Assembly (NCBI RefSeq): GCF_026213295.1
Contig: NC_079414.1
Span: forward strand, 21,847,813-21,911,812
Direction of reading: 5' to 3'
Source: Gadus chalcogrammus
Taxonomy: Eukaryota; Chordata; Actinopteri; Gadiformes; Gadidae
Length of the DNA stretch: 64,000 bases
Part shown: in pieces, positions 49,831 through 61,438 of the stretch
Position numbering within the stretch: position 1 is the first letter of the stretch
Layout of the letters: each line of letters starts with the position of its first letter
The notes under the pieces: generated by a model
What the model was told of the DNA's origin: nothing
What the model saw: only the letters and a program-made list of their open reading frames with translations
The model's database searches: none
Made by a program: the position numbers and the translations under genes

Positions 49831-50709
49831 ATGGAAAACACCATTGTTGTCAAAAGAAGATTTAAAGACGGCAAGAAATAAGTTTTTTGTCCAACACCCT
49901 TTACCTTTGAGGCGTTTTTGGAATGTGGTGAGAATTTTTATATTTTCCATATCAAAATAGCAACAGCAATACAATACCTATTTTATGTGGTGCTTTGTTA
50001 TTTATTGATGTATTTTCCATAGCTTGTATTGTGTTACTAATGGTTTGTCTTCTTTAGTTGCCAGAAAATTTGATCTTCCTACAATGGATATCAAAGTCTT
50101 TGATGACTCAAAGACAGAAGTTGATCAGGAAGCATTTGAATATTTGCTGAAGCAACCTGATCTTGGTGTCCTGGAAATTGTAATCCCAGAGGCAATTTTG
50201 GACGGTAATTTGCATATCTTTTCACATTACATAATTCCCAACAGTATTCTTTGCATCAGCAAAAATAGGGTCTATTGACAGTGGCTGCATGTTGTCAAAG
50301 TAGTATTAACAAATTAGACCATTGGTATGGTTTTGTACTACAGATTCTTTCAGTTCTAGCTCCCTTACTGGTGCTGAGATATCATGAGTCTGATGACACT
50401 GTGATATTGACACGAGCTCCAGATGAGGAAAAACAAATTGAGGACCTTCGTCTTAGCCGGGTAGGTTTTCAAGGGATGCTTGATTAGCATTTGGAATTAC
50501 ATTTGATTTCCTTTTCTTAATTGCCTATATGTTCCTTTTATATTACCCATTAACTCCAACCTCCCTCTCCAGATGATTGAGGATATCTTAAAAGGAAGCC
50601 CAGGAGGCGAGACGATCATGAGTGAATATGCTTGCACAAAATATTTGACAAATGGCAAAAGACGTGACATGGTTAAGATCTTGGTGGCACAAATGATACA
50701 TCAACATGG
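49831..50709 (+). pseudogene. SAMD3-like gene fragment with premature stop
   Basis: Four exon-like blocks keep splice sites: 49831-49927, 50058-50204, 50344-50460 and 50573-50709. They encode VKRRFKDGKK, PFTFEAFLEC, KFDLPTMDIKVFDDSKTEVD with FEYLLKQPDLGVLEIVIPE, TRAPDEEKQIEDL, and MIEDILKGSPGGETIMSEYA with NGKRRDMVKILVAQMIHQHG. This order resembles the SAMD3-like multigene family of teleosts. An in-frame TAA at 49879-49881, a phase mismatch between the second and third blocks and abrupt loss of homology at the (GT)n tract (50749) show it is broken. Splice-site retention argues against a processed copy. Confidence 0.6.
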
Positions 50710-50744
50710 GTAGGATGTTAAAGAAGCAATTTGTAGAATGTATG

Positions 50745-50859
<115 letters not shown>

Positions 50860-50910
50860 GCACAACTATGCTCCGCCACTGGCTCCGCGGTCGGGGGGGA
50901 GGCTTGGGTA

Positions 50911-52125
50911 AAGGCTGGTTTATGCTCGGTTACGTAAGCGTAAGCGCAAGCGCAAGAGGCCCTTGCGCGCCCTTGCGCCCCCCTTGCGCGACTTCTCACG
51001 TCTTGCGTGCGTCGGGCGATTTTTCTAGACTTGCGTCATTTTTTACGTAAGCTTTTACGCGAGCCGCCCAGCCTGCAAGGCTGTGATTGGTTTGCTGGTC
51101 TGGTTACTACTTCCTGTCTGGAGTATCACCCGGCAGGCTCATATACAAAAGCATTAACCTGAAGTGAAGTTAACTTTGCTGCCAACACATTAAGTCGTTT
51201 TAAAATGTAGAGAGATATGCACATTTATACAACCCCAATGATCAACAACTTCATCACCCCTGTTCCTCTGTCTGTTGCCATCATTCACTGTGTATGGGGA
51301 GAACACGATCTGGCACATAAACAAACCAACGACTCCCACAGACAAAGACGTCATTCTCGAGGTCGTCTTCAACGAAAAACTTTTCTCCACATATTACTCC
51401 ACCTACTGTTCTGGCGGTAAATTGCTTGGCAACACGCGCAACCTAAAAGGGAGCATGAATTGCTTTGAGTAAATTTTGCGCAACAACGTAACACCAACGC
51501 TGAAGCATGAGGCGGCTGCATGCTTCAGCGTTGGTGTTACGTTGTTGCGCAAAATTTACTCAAAGCAATTCATGCTCCCTTTTAGGTTGCGCGTGTTGCG
51601 CGTGTTGCCAAGCAATTTACCGCCAGAACAGTAGGTGGAGTAATATGTGGAGGAAAGTTTTTCGTTGAAGACGACCTCGAGAATGACGTCTTTGTCTGTG
51701 GGAGTCGTTGGTTTGTTTATGTGCCAGATCGTGTTCTCCCCATACACAGTGAATGATGGCAACAGACAGAGGAACAGGGGTGATGAAGTTGTTGATCATT
51801 GGGGTTGTATAAATGTGCATATCTCTCTACATTTTAAAACGACATAATGTGTTGGCAGCAAAGTTAACTTCACTTCAGGTTAATGCTTTTGTATATGAGC
51901 CTGCCGGGTGATACTCCAGACAGGAAGTAGTAACCAGACCAGCAAACCAATCACAGCCTTGCAGGCTGGGCTGCTCGCGTAAAAGCTTACGTAAAAAATG
52001 ACGCAAGTCTAGAAAAATCACCCGACGCACGCAAGACGTGAGAAGTCGCGCAAGGGGGCGCAAGGGCGCGCAAGGGCCTCTTGCGCTTGCGCTTACGCTT
52101 ACGTAACCGAGCATAAACCAGCCTT
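50911..52125. mobile_element. 1.2-kb near-perfect palindrome (foldback element)
   Basis: Left arm 50911-51509 and right arm 51519-52125 are almost perfect inverses around a 9-nt centre (AGGCGGCTG). Ends are AAGGCTGGTTTATGCTCGG and its inverse. The main difference is a 9-bp tandem duplication (GCGTGTTGC) in the right arm. The flanks GGCTTGGGTA and GAGGTGCTGCTGCG are joined without the element, in reverse orientation, at about 39230-39255, which is a paralogous empty site. No transposase; short open frames in the arms are mirror images of each other. Confidence 0.93.
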
Positions 52126-52297
52126 GAAGAGGTGCTGCTGCGTTCTAGCTGGAGAAGAAGGGCATGCGTTTATTCTATTGAAGTCTACGCTATACTTTTG
52201 TATAGCTTACTAATGTTGTTTTTATAATTGCCAATTCACTATTTTCCGGAAATTCATGCGCTGAACCTGGTTGTGCCTGCGTGCGTGCGTGCGTGCG

Positions 52298-53925
52298 TCT
52301 GTTTGGTTATCCGGATTATACAGGATGTAGCAAGCAACTGATAACCAGTGATAACCAGATAAGACAGTGAAAAACGACCCACGCAAATCCACGCCCTTGA
52401 CTGATAGATAAGATGTTGTGGTACTGACTGATTAGGCTACTTTTTTGGAACGGGAAATGTGTATCGGAAAGATACAAAACAAAAAAAATCAATGCTTCAA
52501 TTTCATGTAATAAATAAATGGATAATAATTCATGTTGGGTTAAAAGGTTAAATGTGATTGAACCCATGTAATGTGTAATTAGAATGTGTTAATGTGCTGC
52601 AAGCGCACGGAACTAATGTTTTGTTCCTACGAAAAAGTTTCCTGTTTACCTACGTCTTTATTGCTGTTTAAATTGATTTAAAAGCATGACCAAGCGTAGG
52701 CTATATGAATCTCGCTCGTTAAGTGCAGCGATATTGTAATACGTTTGCCTCTGAAGCTTAAGCAGACGGTCTAGATACAAGGACAGTAAAAGAACCTTTA
52801 CCGAACCTCTTTTCACAACAAGCGGCCAGCGAGGTATTATATTTCAGCATTTAATGCACTTTATTTCCTGTTTTATGCATGTCATCGACGTGCCAATTAG
52901 TGTCATATTTCTGTGTTTTATTTCGTGCTTATGTAAATACTGTATCATTTGCTGATGTGCCGCTTTATATTATATTTATTTGTGATCGTTTTCACGGCAT
53001 AAAGGATTAAAGAATGGATACATGCAGGGAGTGACAGCCTGATCATTGTGTGGATGCAACGTGCCATTAAATAATAAATAATAATAATACATTTAATTTA
53101 GAGGCGCGTTTCAAGACACCCAAGGTCACCTTACAGAGCATATAGTCATCATAAATCGTTTAAAAAAAACAAGACATTGTGGAAAAAATAAATAAATAAA
53201 CATAAGAAATAAGGAATAAATAAAACAAAAACAAGACAAAACAAAACAAACAAACAATCAAAACAGTGATCAGTTAGACGCCCGTTTCAAAGAAGCCAAC
53301 CTGCGTCAGTTTGTCATGACAAGAGCTACAGTCCTGGCTGTGAGGAAGCATCCTATGAGATCCACATGATATACTAGAAGCCCCGAAGGCCAAGCGACTG
53401 CTGACAGGAAACGCTACAAACCCTCTTGCTGCAGACGTCAAACTCAGATAAAGAGGGCCACAATTTTTAATCATCACCATCAGTCATCACATTACTGAGC
53501 ACATCAACTAATCGGATATGAGAGAGTGATTTGTATTTTTTGCGAAGAGCTCGCATACATCATCATTCAATGATGGCACAAAACTGAAAAACAGTTGAGT
53601 TGAACAACTAGCATTATATTCAGTGCAGTTGTAGTAGTTAGTGGTGACTTAAGTTGAAATCTTTCATGACTTATATAGTTTCTAAGCAAACAAGACACAT
53701 GAGTTTGCCTTTGAATTCTATGAACAGACAGTCTGCTTCTCATCCTGTCTGAAAAGTGCGGACTTCTTGATCGAGTTTTCTGTAAAAAAAAATTGCAGAA
53801 AGTTTTATTTTTAATTATCTGTGGGCCTCACTGAGTGAGAATGTGGCCCGCGACGCCAGTGGCCCCCCCTGGTGGAGAGGAACAAGATAACCTGCAGGAT
53901 GTAGAGGAACCAGGGAAGGGTCGTA
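52298..53925. other. Start of duplicated unit C, no gene
   Basis: 52298-52500 and 52500-52760 match the upstream flank of unit B (39296-39880). 53330-53460 is an inverted match to 30350-30475. 53160-53270 is A-rich. A GTAGAGGAACCAGGGAA unit at 53900-53916 is one copy of the 29057-29160 repeat. Confidence 0.6.
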
Positions 53926-53929
53926 GACA

Positions 53930-54255
53930 AAAGGCCTGGTGTCACATCATAGTGCGTTGACTATATAGTGTTTAAATCATATCATAGTGCGTAGACTATA
54001 TGGTGTTAACGTCACATCGTAGTGTGTGTCGACTATATGGTGCATAACCCATCATGTGTCGACTATATGGTGGTTACATCACATCATAGTGTGTAGACTA
54101 TATGGTGTTTATATCACATCGTAGTGTGTGTAGACTATATGGTGTTTATATCATCGTAGTGTGTGTAGACTATATGGTGTTTATATCATCGTAGTGTGTA
54201 CTGTAGACTATATGGTGTTTATATCACATCGTAGTGTGTAGTAGACTATAGGTCT
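53930..54255. repeat. 35-40-bp minisatellite, about eight copies
   Basis: Unit CATCGTAGTGTGTGTAGACT followed by ATATGGTGTTTATATCA with length variants. Confidence 0.92.
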
Positions 54256-54510
54256 GGTGACGATGATGACGACGATGACGATGAAGATGACGATGGACTT
54301 AACGAGGACTGGAGAGCCAGCCTGTCCACAGTCAGAGGGAGAGAGCGCTGGGTGCTGCTCTGGTCCACCAGGTCCTCTCCTCACACCAGGAGAGAGGCCC
54401 TCCACTCAGTTGGTCCACAGCACACAGCAGGTTGCAGCGCTCGCTGCTCACAGACGTTACGGTGACACCGAGCTCCAGGACGGCGTCTGGGGACAGAAGA
54501 CCACAAGGTC
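54256..54510. other. Unexplained GC-richer block in unit C
   Basis: Begins with a GAC/GAT run (plus frame, poly-Asp) and continues in frame as GLNEDWRASLSTVRGRERW until a TGA near 54462. It ends in CGTCTGGGGACAGAAGACCA, which also occurs in unit B at 39895. It may be a worn exon or simple repeat; no family recognised. Confidence 0.3.
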
Positions 54511-54759
54511 AGCCTGACCCCTCCTAGACATGACCTCCACCTTCTAGTATACAGCTTGACCCCTCCTAGGCATGACCTCTACCTTCTAGTATACAGCTGG
54601 ACCCCTCCTAGACATTTGCTCTACCTTCTAGTATACAGCTTGACCCCCCCTAGACATTTCCACTGCCTTCTAGTTTAGTATGTCTCTGTATGTATATCAT
54701 TTGCATAGCCAGTTTTACAGGAGGAAAGGGTTGTTGGCTTTGCAGGAGCTTTGTGTGTG

Positions 54760-54866
54760 TGAGTGAGTGAGTGAGTGAGCGAGTGAGTGAGTGAGTGAGT
54801 GAGTGAGTGAGTGAGTGAGTGAGTGAGTGAGTGAGTGAGTGAGTGAGTGAGTGAGTGAGTGAGTGA
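54760..54866. repeat. (TGAG)n tetranucleotide (unit C)
   Basis: Equivalent to 30896-31076 of unit A. Confidence 0.95.
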
Positions 54867-54888
54867 TTTGGTGAGAGTGTGTTTTATT

Positions 54889-54919
<31 letters not shown>

Positions 54920-54949
54920 ATGGTGCGCGTTCCCCACCATCGGCGCGTG

Positions 54950-56280
54950 CACGCACCTTCTAACGCTCAGAGAGCAAGAGAGAAAGGAGCGCTGGACAGG
55001 ACTGAGGCTGAAGGGAAGCTTGCCTGCCTCCAGTCAGCTGATCACTCTGTGTCCCACTCGATTCTAAAAAATGCAGCTATCGATGAGGATATCCTAATTA
55101 TTACGGTAAAGCAACGCCTCCAGGTGCTGCCAACTAAACTGAATCTGTCCATCTGGTATCCCAATAATCTTGACTGTCACTGTCTACACCAGTGCTCTTC
55201 AACAAGGGGTCCGCGACCCCTAGGGGGTCCGCGGAGGTACTGCAGGGGGGTCGCGAAAGTTTTTGTTGATTAGAAAAAATATATATATTCCCCCGCAATT
55301 GTTTCCACATATCGAAATGTCTTTAACTACACATTAACATGAATCCAACACATTAGCCGCGTTTACATGGACACTTTTGATCCGATGGAGAGAGCTTTTC
55401 TCTGCCTGCTCTGCCTGCTCCTTCAATTAAGAAGACAGTTTAATATGAAACACAATTTTATACAATATATAAGTAGGGGGTCCCCGCTCCATCTCTCCGT
55501 CAGTTTGGGGGTCCTTGGCCGGGAAAACGTTGAAGACCCCTGGTCTACACCATGGACAGCGTCAGACCATAGAGTCTATGTCCCACATTTTAAACGGCTG
55601 TAATGTTTACCAAGGACTATACATAGCCAGGCATGACAGAATTGTTGACATTATCAACAAAGATGTGTCACCCATGCTTGATTCCTCTGTTTTGTTCTAC
55701 AAACATTCATGTGTGAAACCAGAAATGTTTCAATGCAATGACCCCCACGTATTTCAAGGTATAACAGCAAATACACCAGATGCCATTGTGATTGATGAGC
55801 AGAGAGGTTTTCCTATGGGAAGTTGGTTGCACTTTCGACTCAAGTTTAGAGGAAGCTTTCCTCACTAAACAAGTTAAGTACCAACCATTGGTGCAAGCTA
55901 TTATACGTTTAGGCGATAAATGCCAGCTCATCGTTTTTATTTTCGGCAGCCTAGGTCATGTCCACAGGCTGGTGGTCAGAGGCTTGAGAATTATGAGGTT
56001 GTCCAAATGTAAAGCAAAGCAGCCTGCAACATATTGCTCAATCTCCTCCATTATAGGCAGCCGAGCTATTTGGAGGAGGAGGTGTTTTCTGTACCCATAG
56101 ATTTTCTCTGTCTGTTAACAGACTGTGTGCAACCAACGTTGATTGAATATGCTCATGTGTACGTATTGTCTATTCTGTGCATGTTTGACTCAAGTACTGC
56201 AACATGTTGTTTCGAGGATGTAGGGCATCAAAAGCAACTGAAAATATTTGTGCCCTTGCAATGTATTTTATAAATGCGGA
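54950..56280 (+). mobile_element. R2/HERO-type non-LTR retrotransposon, 3' fragment, decayed
   Basis: Frames on the plus strand show the region after the reverse transcriptase (KLACLQSADHSVSHSILKNA), a zinc-knuckle part (DCHC before the insertion; ESMSHILNGC and GLYIARHDRIVDIINKD after it) and a restriction-like endonuclease part (TPDAIVIDEQ, then after a frameshift FLTKQVKYQPLVQAIIRLGD and FIFGSLGHVH). This order is that of elements with a restriction-like endonuclease. It is 5'-truncated, frameshifted and interrupted by a hAT element at 55190-55542, and its 3' end meets a short (GT)n tract in lectin unit C. Confidence 0.8.
55190..55542. mobile_element. hAT-type non-autonomous element inside the retrotransposon, 353 bp
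   Basis: Perfect 8-bp duplication GTCTACAC (55182-55189, 55543-55550). Ends CAGTGCTCTTCAAC and inverse CAGGGGTCTTCAAC. Notional removal of the insert and one duplication copy reopens the host frame across the site. Confidence 0.95.
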
Positions 56281-56496
56281 CACAAATAAAGACATTGAAA
56301 TGTGTTTGTGTGTGTGTGTGTGTCTGTTAAATGATGGCGTCTGATAAGAGTAGAAGAAAATGATTGGCTGACAGTGATGGTTCAGAATGAAAGCAGAGGA
56401 TTGGTCAGGATTAAAACATGTGACGTGGTTCCTCCAGCTGATAAAGCCGGGCTGAAGCCTGAGAGCTGAAGGAGTGGAGCCGTCCAGAGAGGAACC

Positions 56497-56587
56497 ATGG
56501 AGCCCGTCATTGAGCTGGACCCTGGACCCCCTGAGGAACCTGAGGACACGTCTCTGGACAGGAGGCGGACCAGGAAGGGGAGATCTG
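56497..56587 (+). pseudogene. Unit C: orphan first coding exon of the lectin receptor
   Basis: An intact copy of the cytoplasmic exon (MEPVIELDPGPPEEPEDTSL) with the donor TCTG|GTAGG and one residue changed (V for I swap at position 5, reading VIEL against VLEL). Unit homology continues to about 56726 and then stops at foldback elements. No transmembrane, stem or lectin exon follows in the rest of the window, so the copy is truncated. Confidence 0.85.
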
Positions 56588-56726
56588 GTAGGAGCCTTTT
56601 TAGAGGATGTAGAGCGAATAAACCACCAGTAATTAAATAAGTTTTATATTCAATTAATCTCAAGAATTAGATTTGGTCAATGTTTGAGGCCAAAGTGCCC
56701 AACCTGCTGCTCCTGTAGACCGATTT

Positions 56727-58130
56727 ATGTCCGTCATCCAATCAGATCGCGTATGCAAATTTAAAAGCGGAACCGTCGCTGCCGAAAAAGTTGACAATTT
56801 CTCAACTTTTTGACGGAGCCTTCAGCGCACGGATCCACAATGCATTGCGCGTCCGTCCCCATTCAAAGTCAATGGGGATCAGTCAACGGACGGAGGCAGT
56901 GGGCACGAGGCATTAGGCCTTGTTCACACTACATGCGTCCGTTGGCGGAAGACCGAGGGCGTGTCTGACGTATAGCTTACTAGTCTCTGTAGACGCATAC
57001 TGCAGCCAATCAAATTGCTTTCCTTTACAAAGCCGATGTGTGGATATAAATACAAAAGGTTAGACAAACAACAGTTGACTAAAAACAATGCTATCATTCC
57101 CGTTTCTTTAAAAGACATATGTAACGGCCGGTTTATTCCTGCTTGTTATTGCAAAATAGATCCAGGAAACGCATGGTGTGTATTTGCATTACCGCGATCT
57201 GATTGGCCGACGGATCCGCCGCTGCCTGAAAAGTTAAACATTTCTCAACTTTTGGAAGGAGGCCACGGAGCCTAATGGACGGACGGACCCACAATGCGTT
57301 TCGTGTGCGCCCCATGCAAATGTCAATGAGAGCCGTCGACGGACGGAAGTAGCCCCGGGCCGTACCCCTCTTGCCCACGGATCCCATTGAATTTGAATGG
57401 GGCGGAGCCGCAATGCATTGTGGATCAATCCGTTCCGTTGGATCCATCGGCTCAGTCAAGAAAGTTAAAAAAAATTCCACTTCTCAGGCAGCGACGGATC
57501 CGTCATCCAATCAGATCGCGTATGCTCGGGCGTGGCTGACGTATGCCTCTGCAAAGACTACTCCCCCATCCGTCAGCCACGCCTTCCGTCATCCGTTGAC
57601 GGACGGTGCAGTGGGTAGACGGCGTTACCCGAACATTGTCATTTAATTCTGAAGGCTTGTCTTTCTGTCAGACATGCAGGCTTGTCCACACTACTACCCC
57701 CGTCCGTCGACGGATCTCATTGACTTTGCATGGGGCGCTCGCGACATGCATTGTGGGTCTGTCCGTCCATTAGGCTCTGTGGCCTGCGTCAAAAAGTTGA
57801 GAAATGTTCAACTTTTCAGGCAGCGCCGAATCCGTCGGCCAATCAGATCGCGGTTATGCAAATACATTCCACGCGTTTCCTGGATCCATTTTGCAAAAAC
57901 AGTGAGGAAAAATCTGCCGTTTATATTTTTTTAAAGAAATGTGGAATGATAGCATTGTTTTTAGTCAACTGTTGTTTGTGTCATCTTTTGTATTTTTAGC
58001 CACACAACGGCTTTGTTGCAGGAAGCGATTTGATTGGCTGCAGTGTGCGTCTACAGAGACTAGTCCCCTATGCGTCGGACACGCCCGCGGCCATCCGCAG
58101 ACGGACGCATGTAGTCGTGTCAAAAAGGCG
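56727..58130. mobile_element. Cluster of nested foldback elements
   Basis: Outer arms at about 56917-57350 and 57675-58115 are inverted copies (CACTACATGCGTCCG with inverse CGGACGCATGTAGTCGTG; shared AACAACAGTTGACTAAAAAC). The centre (57350-57670) and the left flank (56727-56910) hold further fragments of the same family, with TCATCCAATCAGATCGCG and CCGTCGACGGACGG repeated in both orientations. No transposase frame. CpG words are frequent despite transposon age, which may mean recent origin. Confidence 0.8.
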
Positions 58131-58437
58131 TCACCCTCTTGCAGGCAAGAGCAGCCTCCTCAAGTTTTATAGTAATGCTGTCTATCCAGTGCACCGTCAT
58201 TCCTAATTAGCTTTTGTTGTTGGCGGACCAAATGTCCGCGGTGGTGGACACATGATCCAGGAAGGTCTCGAAAATTATTTTCAGGTAGGCTACTGGGAAA
58301 ATGTCTTCCTGTCGGATGTTGGCTTGCGAGTCGCGGGTATTTCATCTAGTATTTTCCTAAATATGGGCGATTCAATAGTCGACAGGGGAAGCATGTCTTC
58401 TCCAATGAACCCTGCAACAAATGGTCGTTTTGTGTCA

Positions 58438-59304
58438 TAGAGTTGTGACGTTCATGAACAAACCGAATCTATTGAACGGCTCTTCACCATGAACGACGGG
58501 AAACGAGTCGCAGTGGCGAGCCGTTCTTTTTCTTTCTTTTCTTTTTTTATCGCTGTCACGTTCACAGCATGCGCACCCAAGCTCCTCCTCCACTGAGAGG
58601 AGAGCAAGCAGAGTGTACTCGTGGTGGAATGTTGATATGCAAATTTCACATGTCAGTCAGAAGCGGGAACACGCGTTTGTCTCACGTGAGTGCGTCCGGC
58701 GCAACAGCAAATATTATTTACTAAGATTTGCACTAATGTTACAAAGGCCAGTTCAGGAGTCCTCTGCAGTGTTATACTTGAAAGAAACTTGTTTTGTAAA
58801 AGTTGTTCTATTTTAATATATTTTTTGTTAATTATATTTTTGCATGGAAGTTCATTGTCTGCTTTTTATTGTGCTACAATTAAAAAGGTGATATATGATG
58901 AACAAGTGAAAGAGCTGTATTTACACTTCGACACATCTTATACAAAGATCCAAAATAGTGATGTCAGTGTCAAAGCAGAGGGATATAGCACCACCTTGTG
59001 GAATGTTTACAATGAATGCAGAACATGTGTGGACTAGATTAAAATCGAGTTCACACATGTTAAATTAAATGATAATCAATATTTAAAATATATCAAACTC
59101 AGATATCCGATGTCTAAGTCTGAATAATTCTGATCCAAATCTTACCCTATCATTCCTCCCAGTGATTATTTCCCAGTTAAAAAGGGTTACCACTAGGCTA
59201 GCTTCTTAAAAATAAATTAATGAGCCAGTCTTTTGAACGGCTCTTTGAAGTGAACGGCTCCTCAAGATCCGGCTCCCTTCAAAGAGCAATAAATCCCATC
59301 TCTA
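58438..59304. mobile_element. hAT-like element, about 867 bp
   Basis: Ends TAGAGTTGTGACGTTC and inverse TAGAGATGGGATTTATTG, with GAACGGCTCTT-type subterminal repeats at both ends. Flanking octamers TTGTGTCA and CCGTGTCA match at 6 of 8, consistent with an old hAT target duplication. No transposase frame. Confidence 0.6.
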
Positions 59305-60469
59305 CCGTGTCACCTGCTTCTGCGCTCCAACACTTGAATACTCCTTCACACAAGCAGCTACGTCAATCAAAAGACTGCGTTGAAATGATATTTTTGATAA
59401 CAACAAAGGCTTTGGTGGTCAGCCTACTAAGTCGTGTTTATAACAACGTAACAGCTGCCTGCTGATGTCCTACTGATGGATGCTGAAGCTGCTTCTGTCC
59501 TCTGCTGTCCTACTGATGGATGCTGAAGCTGCTTCTGTCCTCTGCTGAGATAAGATAAGCCCCTCGCTCTGGTTTCCTGTCGCTCCTTCACCCTTCCATG
59601 GGGGGCTGCAGCCCTTCACTGCCTCATCCTCACAACCGTCCCATGTCACATCAGACGATACTTCTGCAGCTTTAGTCAAAAACAACACATAGACAGCTGT
59701 CCGTCCGTTATCACGCTGCTACAGCAGCCTGTATGCGGATTGCGGAAATGGAAAGAATGACGCAGTTTGACGCGTTTCGACGCGTCGAATTCAAAACGTC
59801 GATGTTCCTTTTTTTTTTTTTATTAATTGTCGCCATGATATTTGTTTTTGATGCAATGATCTTATATAGGCCTAAACCTAAGCCACCTTTGATGCAGAGA
59901 CATATCGTATGAAATTAAAGAAAATAAACACAATATCCATGAATTCAACAAAATATTAGGCTACGTTTCTGGTTTCTGGATTGGTCAAGTGTAGGTATTT
60001 TTGGGTATTTTTGTTGTGTTCGTGTGCGTCCGCGCATGTGTGCTAGTAATGGTGTGAACTTAATAACGTAATAACGTTAATGAAATTGAGCTGTCAAAAA
60101 TAGAACAGAATTTAACGTCATTACCACCTGGTGGTGAAAATATAAATTACAACCTGGATAAACATTCTTGATTTACTTGACGAATGCGTCGCAGGAATTA
60201 TGATATTTAATTAATGCACCAAATGTTCATAAGAGCACAAGATACATTAAATGAAATTCATATAATTAAAATGTCCACAATTCCTCAGTATTATTTTTCT
60301 TACTATGTAATTCATTTTTATTCAAATCGCTGTGTTTTTTCTGGGCGTCAGTGACGTTGGGAGGTTTTAACCTCCTCGACCTGCAGACAGCGTCTTACAG
60401 TAGTAGAGCCTCCTTGACCTGCAGACAGTGTCTTACGTACTGCAGCCTTGGGAAGCAAAGGTGGACAAC
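59305..60469. other. 5' flank of the C17orf67-like gene
   Basis: A direct repeat of about 44 bp (TCCTACTGATGGATGCTGAA ...) occupies 59467-59550. A second direct repeat (CCTCCTCGACCTGCAGACAG and CCTCCTTGACCTGCAGACAG, 60371-60430) lies in the probable 5' UTR or promoter just before the start codon. Otherwise AT-rich. Confidence 0.5.
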
Positions 60470-61407
60470 ATGAAGACATTTGTGCTGGTTTTCGTTTTCC
60501 TGATCTTGGCTGCAGTTAACACAGGTAGGTTCACAGAACAAATACAGCAATATACTGTACGCCTATCATTTTGGGCCTCAGGTAGAATGAAAATTCTGTT
60601 GAGATGTATATAATAATAATTATATAGATATAGATTCATAATATATATTACATTTCATGTATTACTCAATGTACATACAAACTATTTAGCATCAAGGAAA
60701 TGTTAAATCTTATGTTTGGGGGACATAACGATTAGGCCAATCAATTTTCCATTTGATACAGAATGCTGACTGATGCATGTTTGGGTTGCGTGGTCGTTTT
60801 GTGTCAACATTTGTTCTCTGGTTATTAAATTACACAACACAATTATATTACATTCGATTAGATGGGTGCTTCAATAAAAAATAAAAAAAATCCCAAAGAT
60901 TTGGATAAGGTTTTAAAAGTTAAGATAAGGATAAAGAGAGGAACCAGGACAGCAAAACATAGCAAGATAATATTAAATAGGGCAAACTATGTTTGAAGAG
61001 TGTGGTTTGCCACGTCGCTGGGAAGGGCTACGGGGGTTTGGGCTACACAGCGCAGCCCTTGTGTTGACCGAGCTTGCCTCATTCTCACACACCCTCCTTT
61101 CCTAGCAGAGAGGAAGAGAGGGTCAGCCTCTTCCAGTGGGTCACAGGCTCTGCCAGCAAGGTTCGAGGAGGGAGGGGTTCGAGGAGGGAGGGGTTCGAGG
61201 AGGGAGGGGTTCGAGGGAGGGGAGGGGGAGGGGGAGGGGGGGGGGACTGAATGGACACTTTTGTTTCCTGTAGCCCCCCCAAAAAACTCTTTCCTCCTAA
61301 TAGAGTACTGGGATGGAGAGTGAGGGAGAGAAGGAGGGAAAGTATGTGTGGGGGCGTGCCTGAGTATGTGTGTGCGGGCGTGCATCTGTGCGTGTAGTTG
61401 TGTGTGT

Positions 61408-61438
<31 letters not shown>

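Noticed and set aside
51190..51847. Pairs of 65-68-codon frames repeated on both strands
   Set aside because: They are mirror copies caused by the palindrome, with no codon or family signal.
54257..54517. Frame beginning MTMMTTMTM and the overlapping poly-Asp frame as a gene
   Set aside because: Low-complexity start from a GAC/GAT run, no recognised domain, no confirmed splice partner; kept only as an unexplained block.
55367..55603. Plus-strand 78-codon frame as a gene
   Set aside because: It spans the right end of the hAT insert and the retrotransposon and mixes both.
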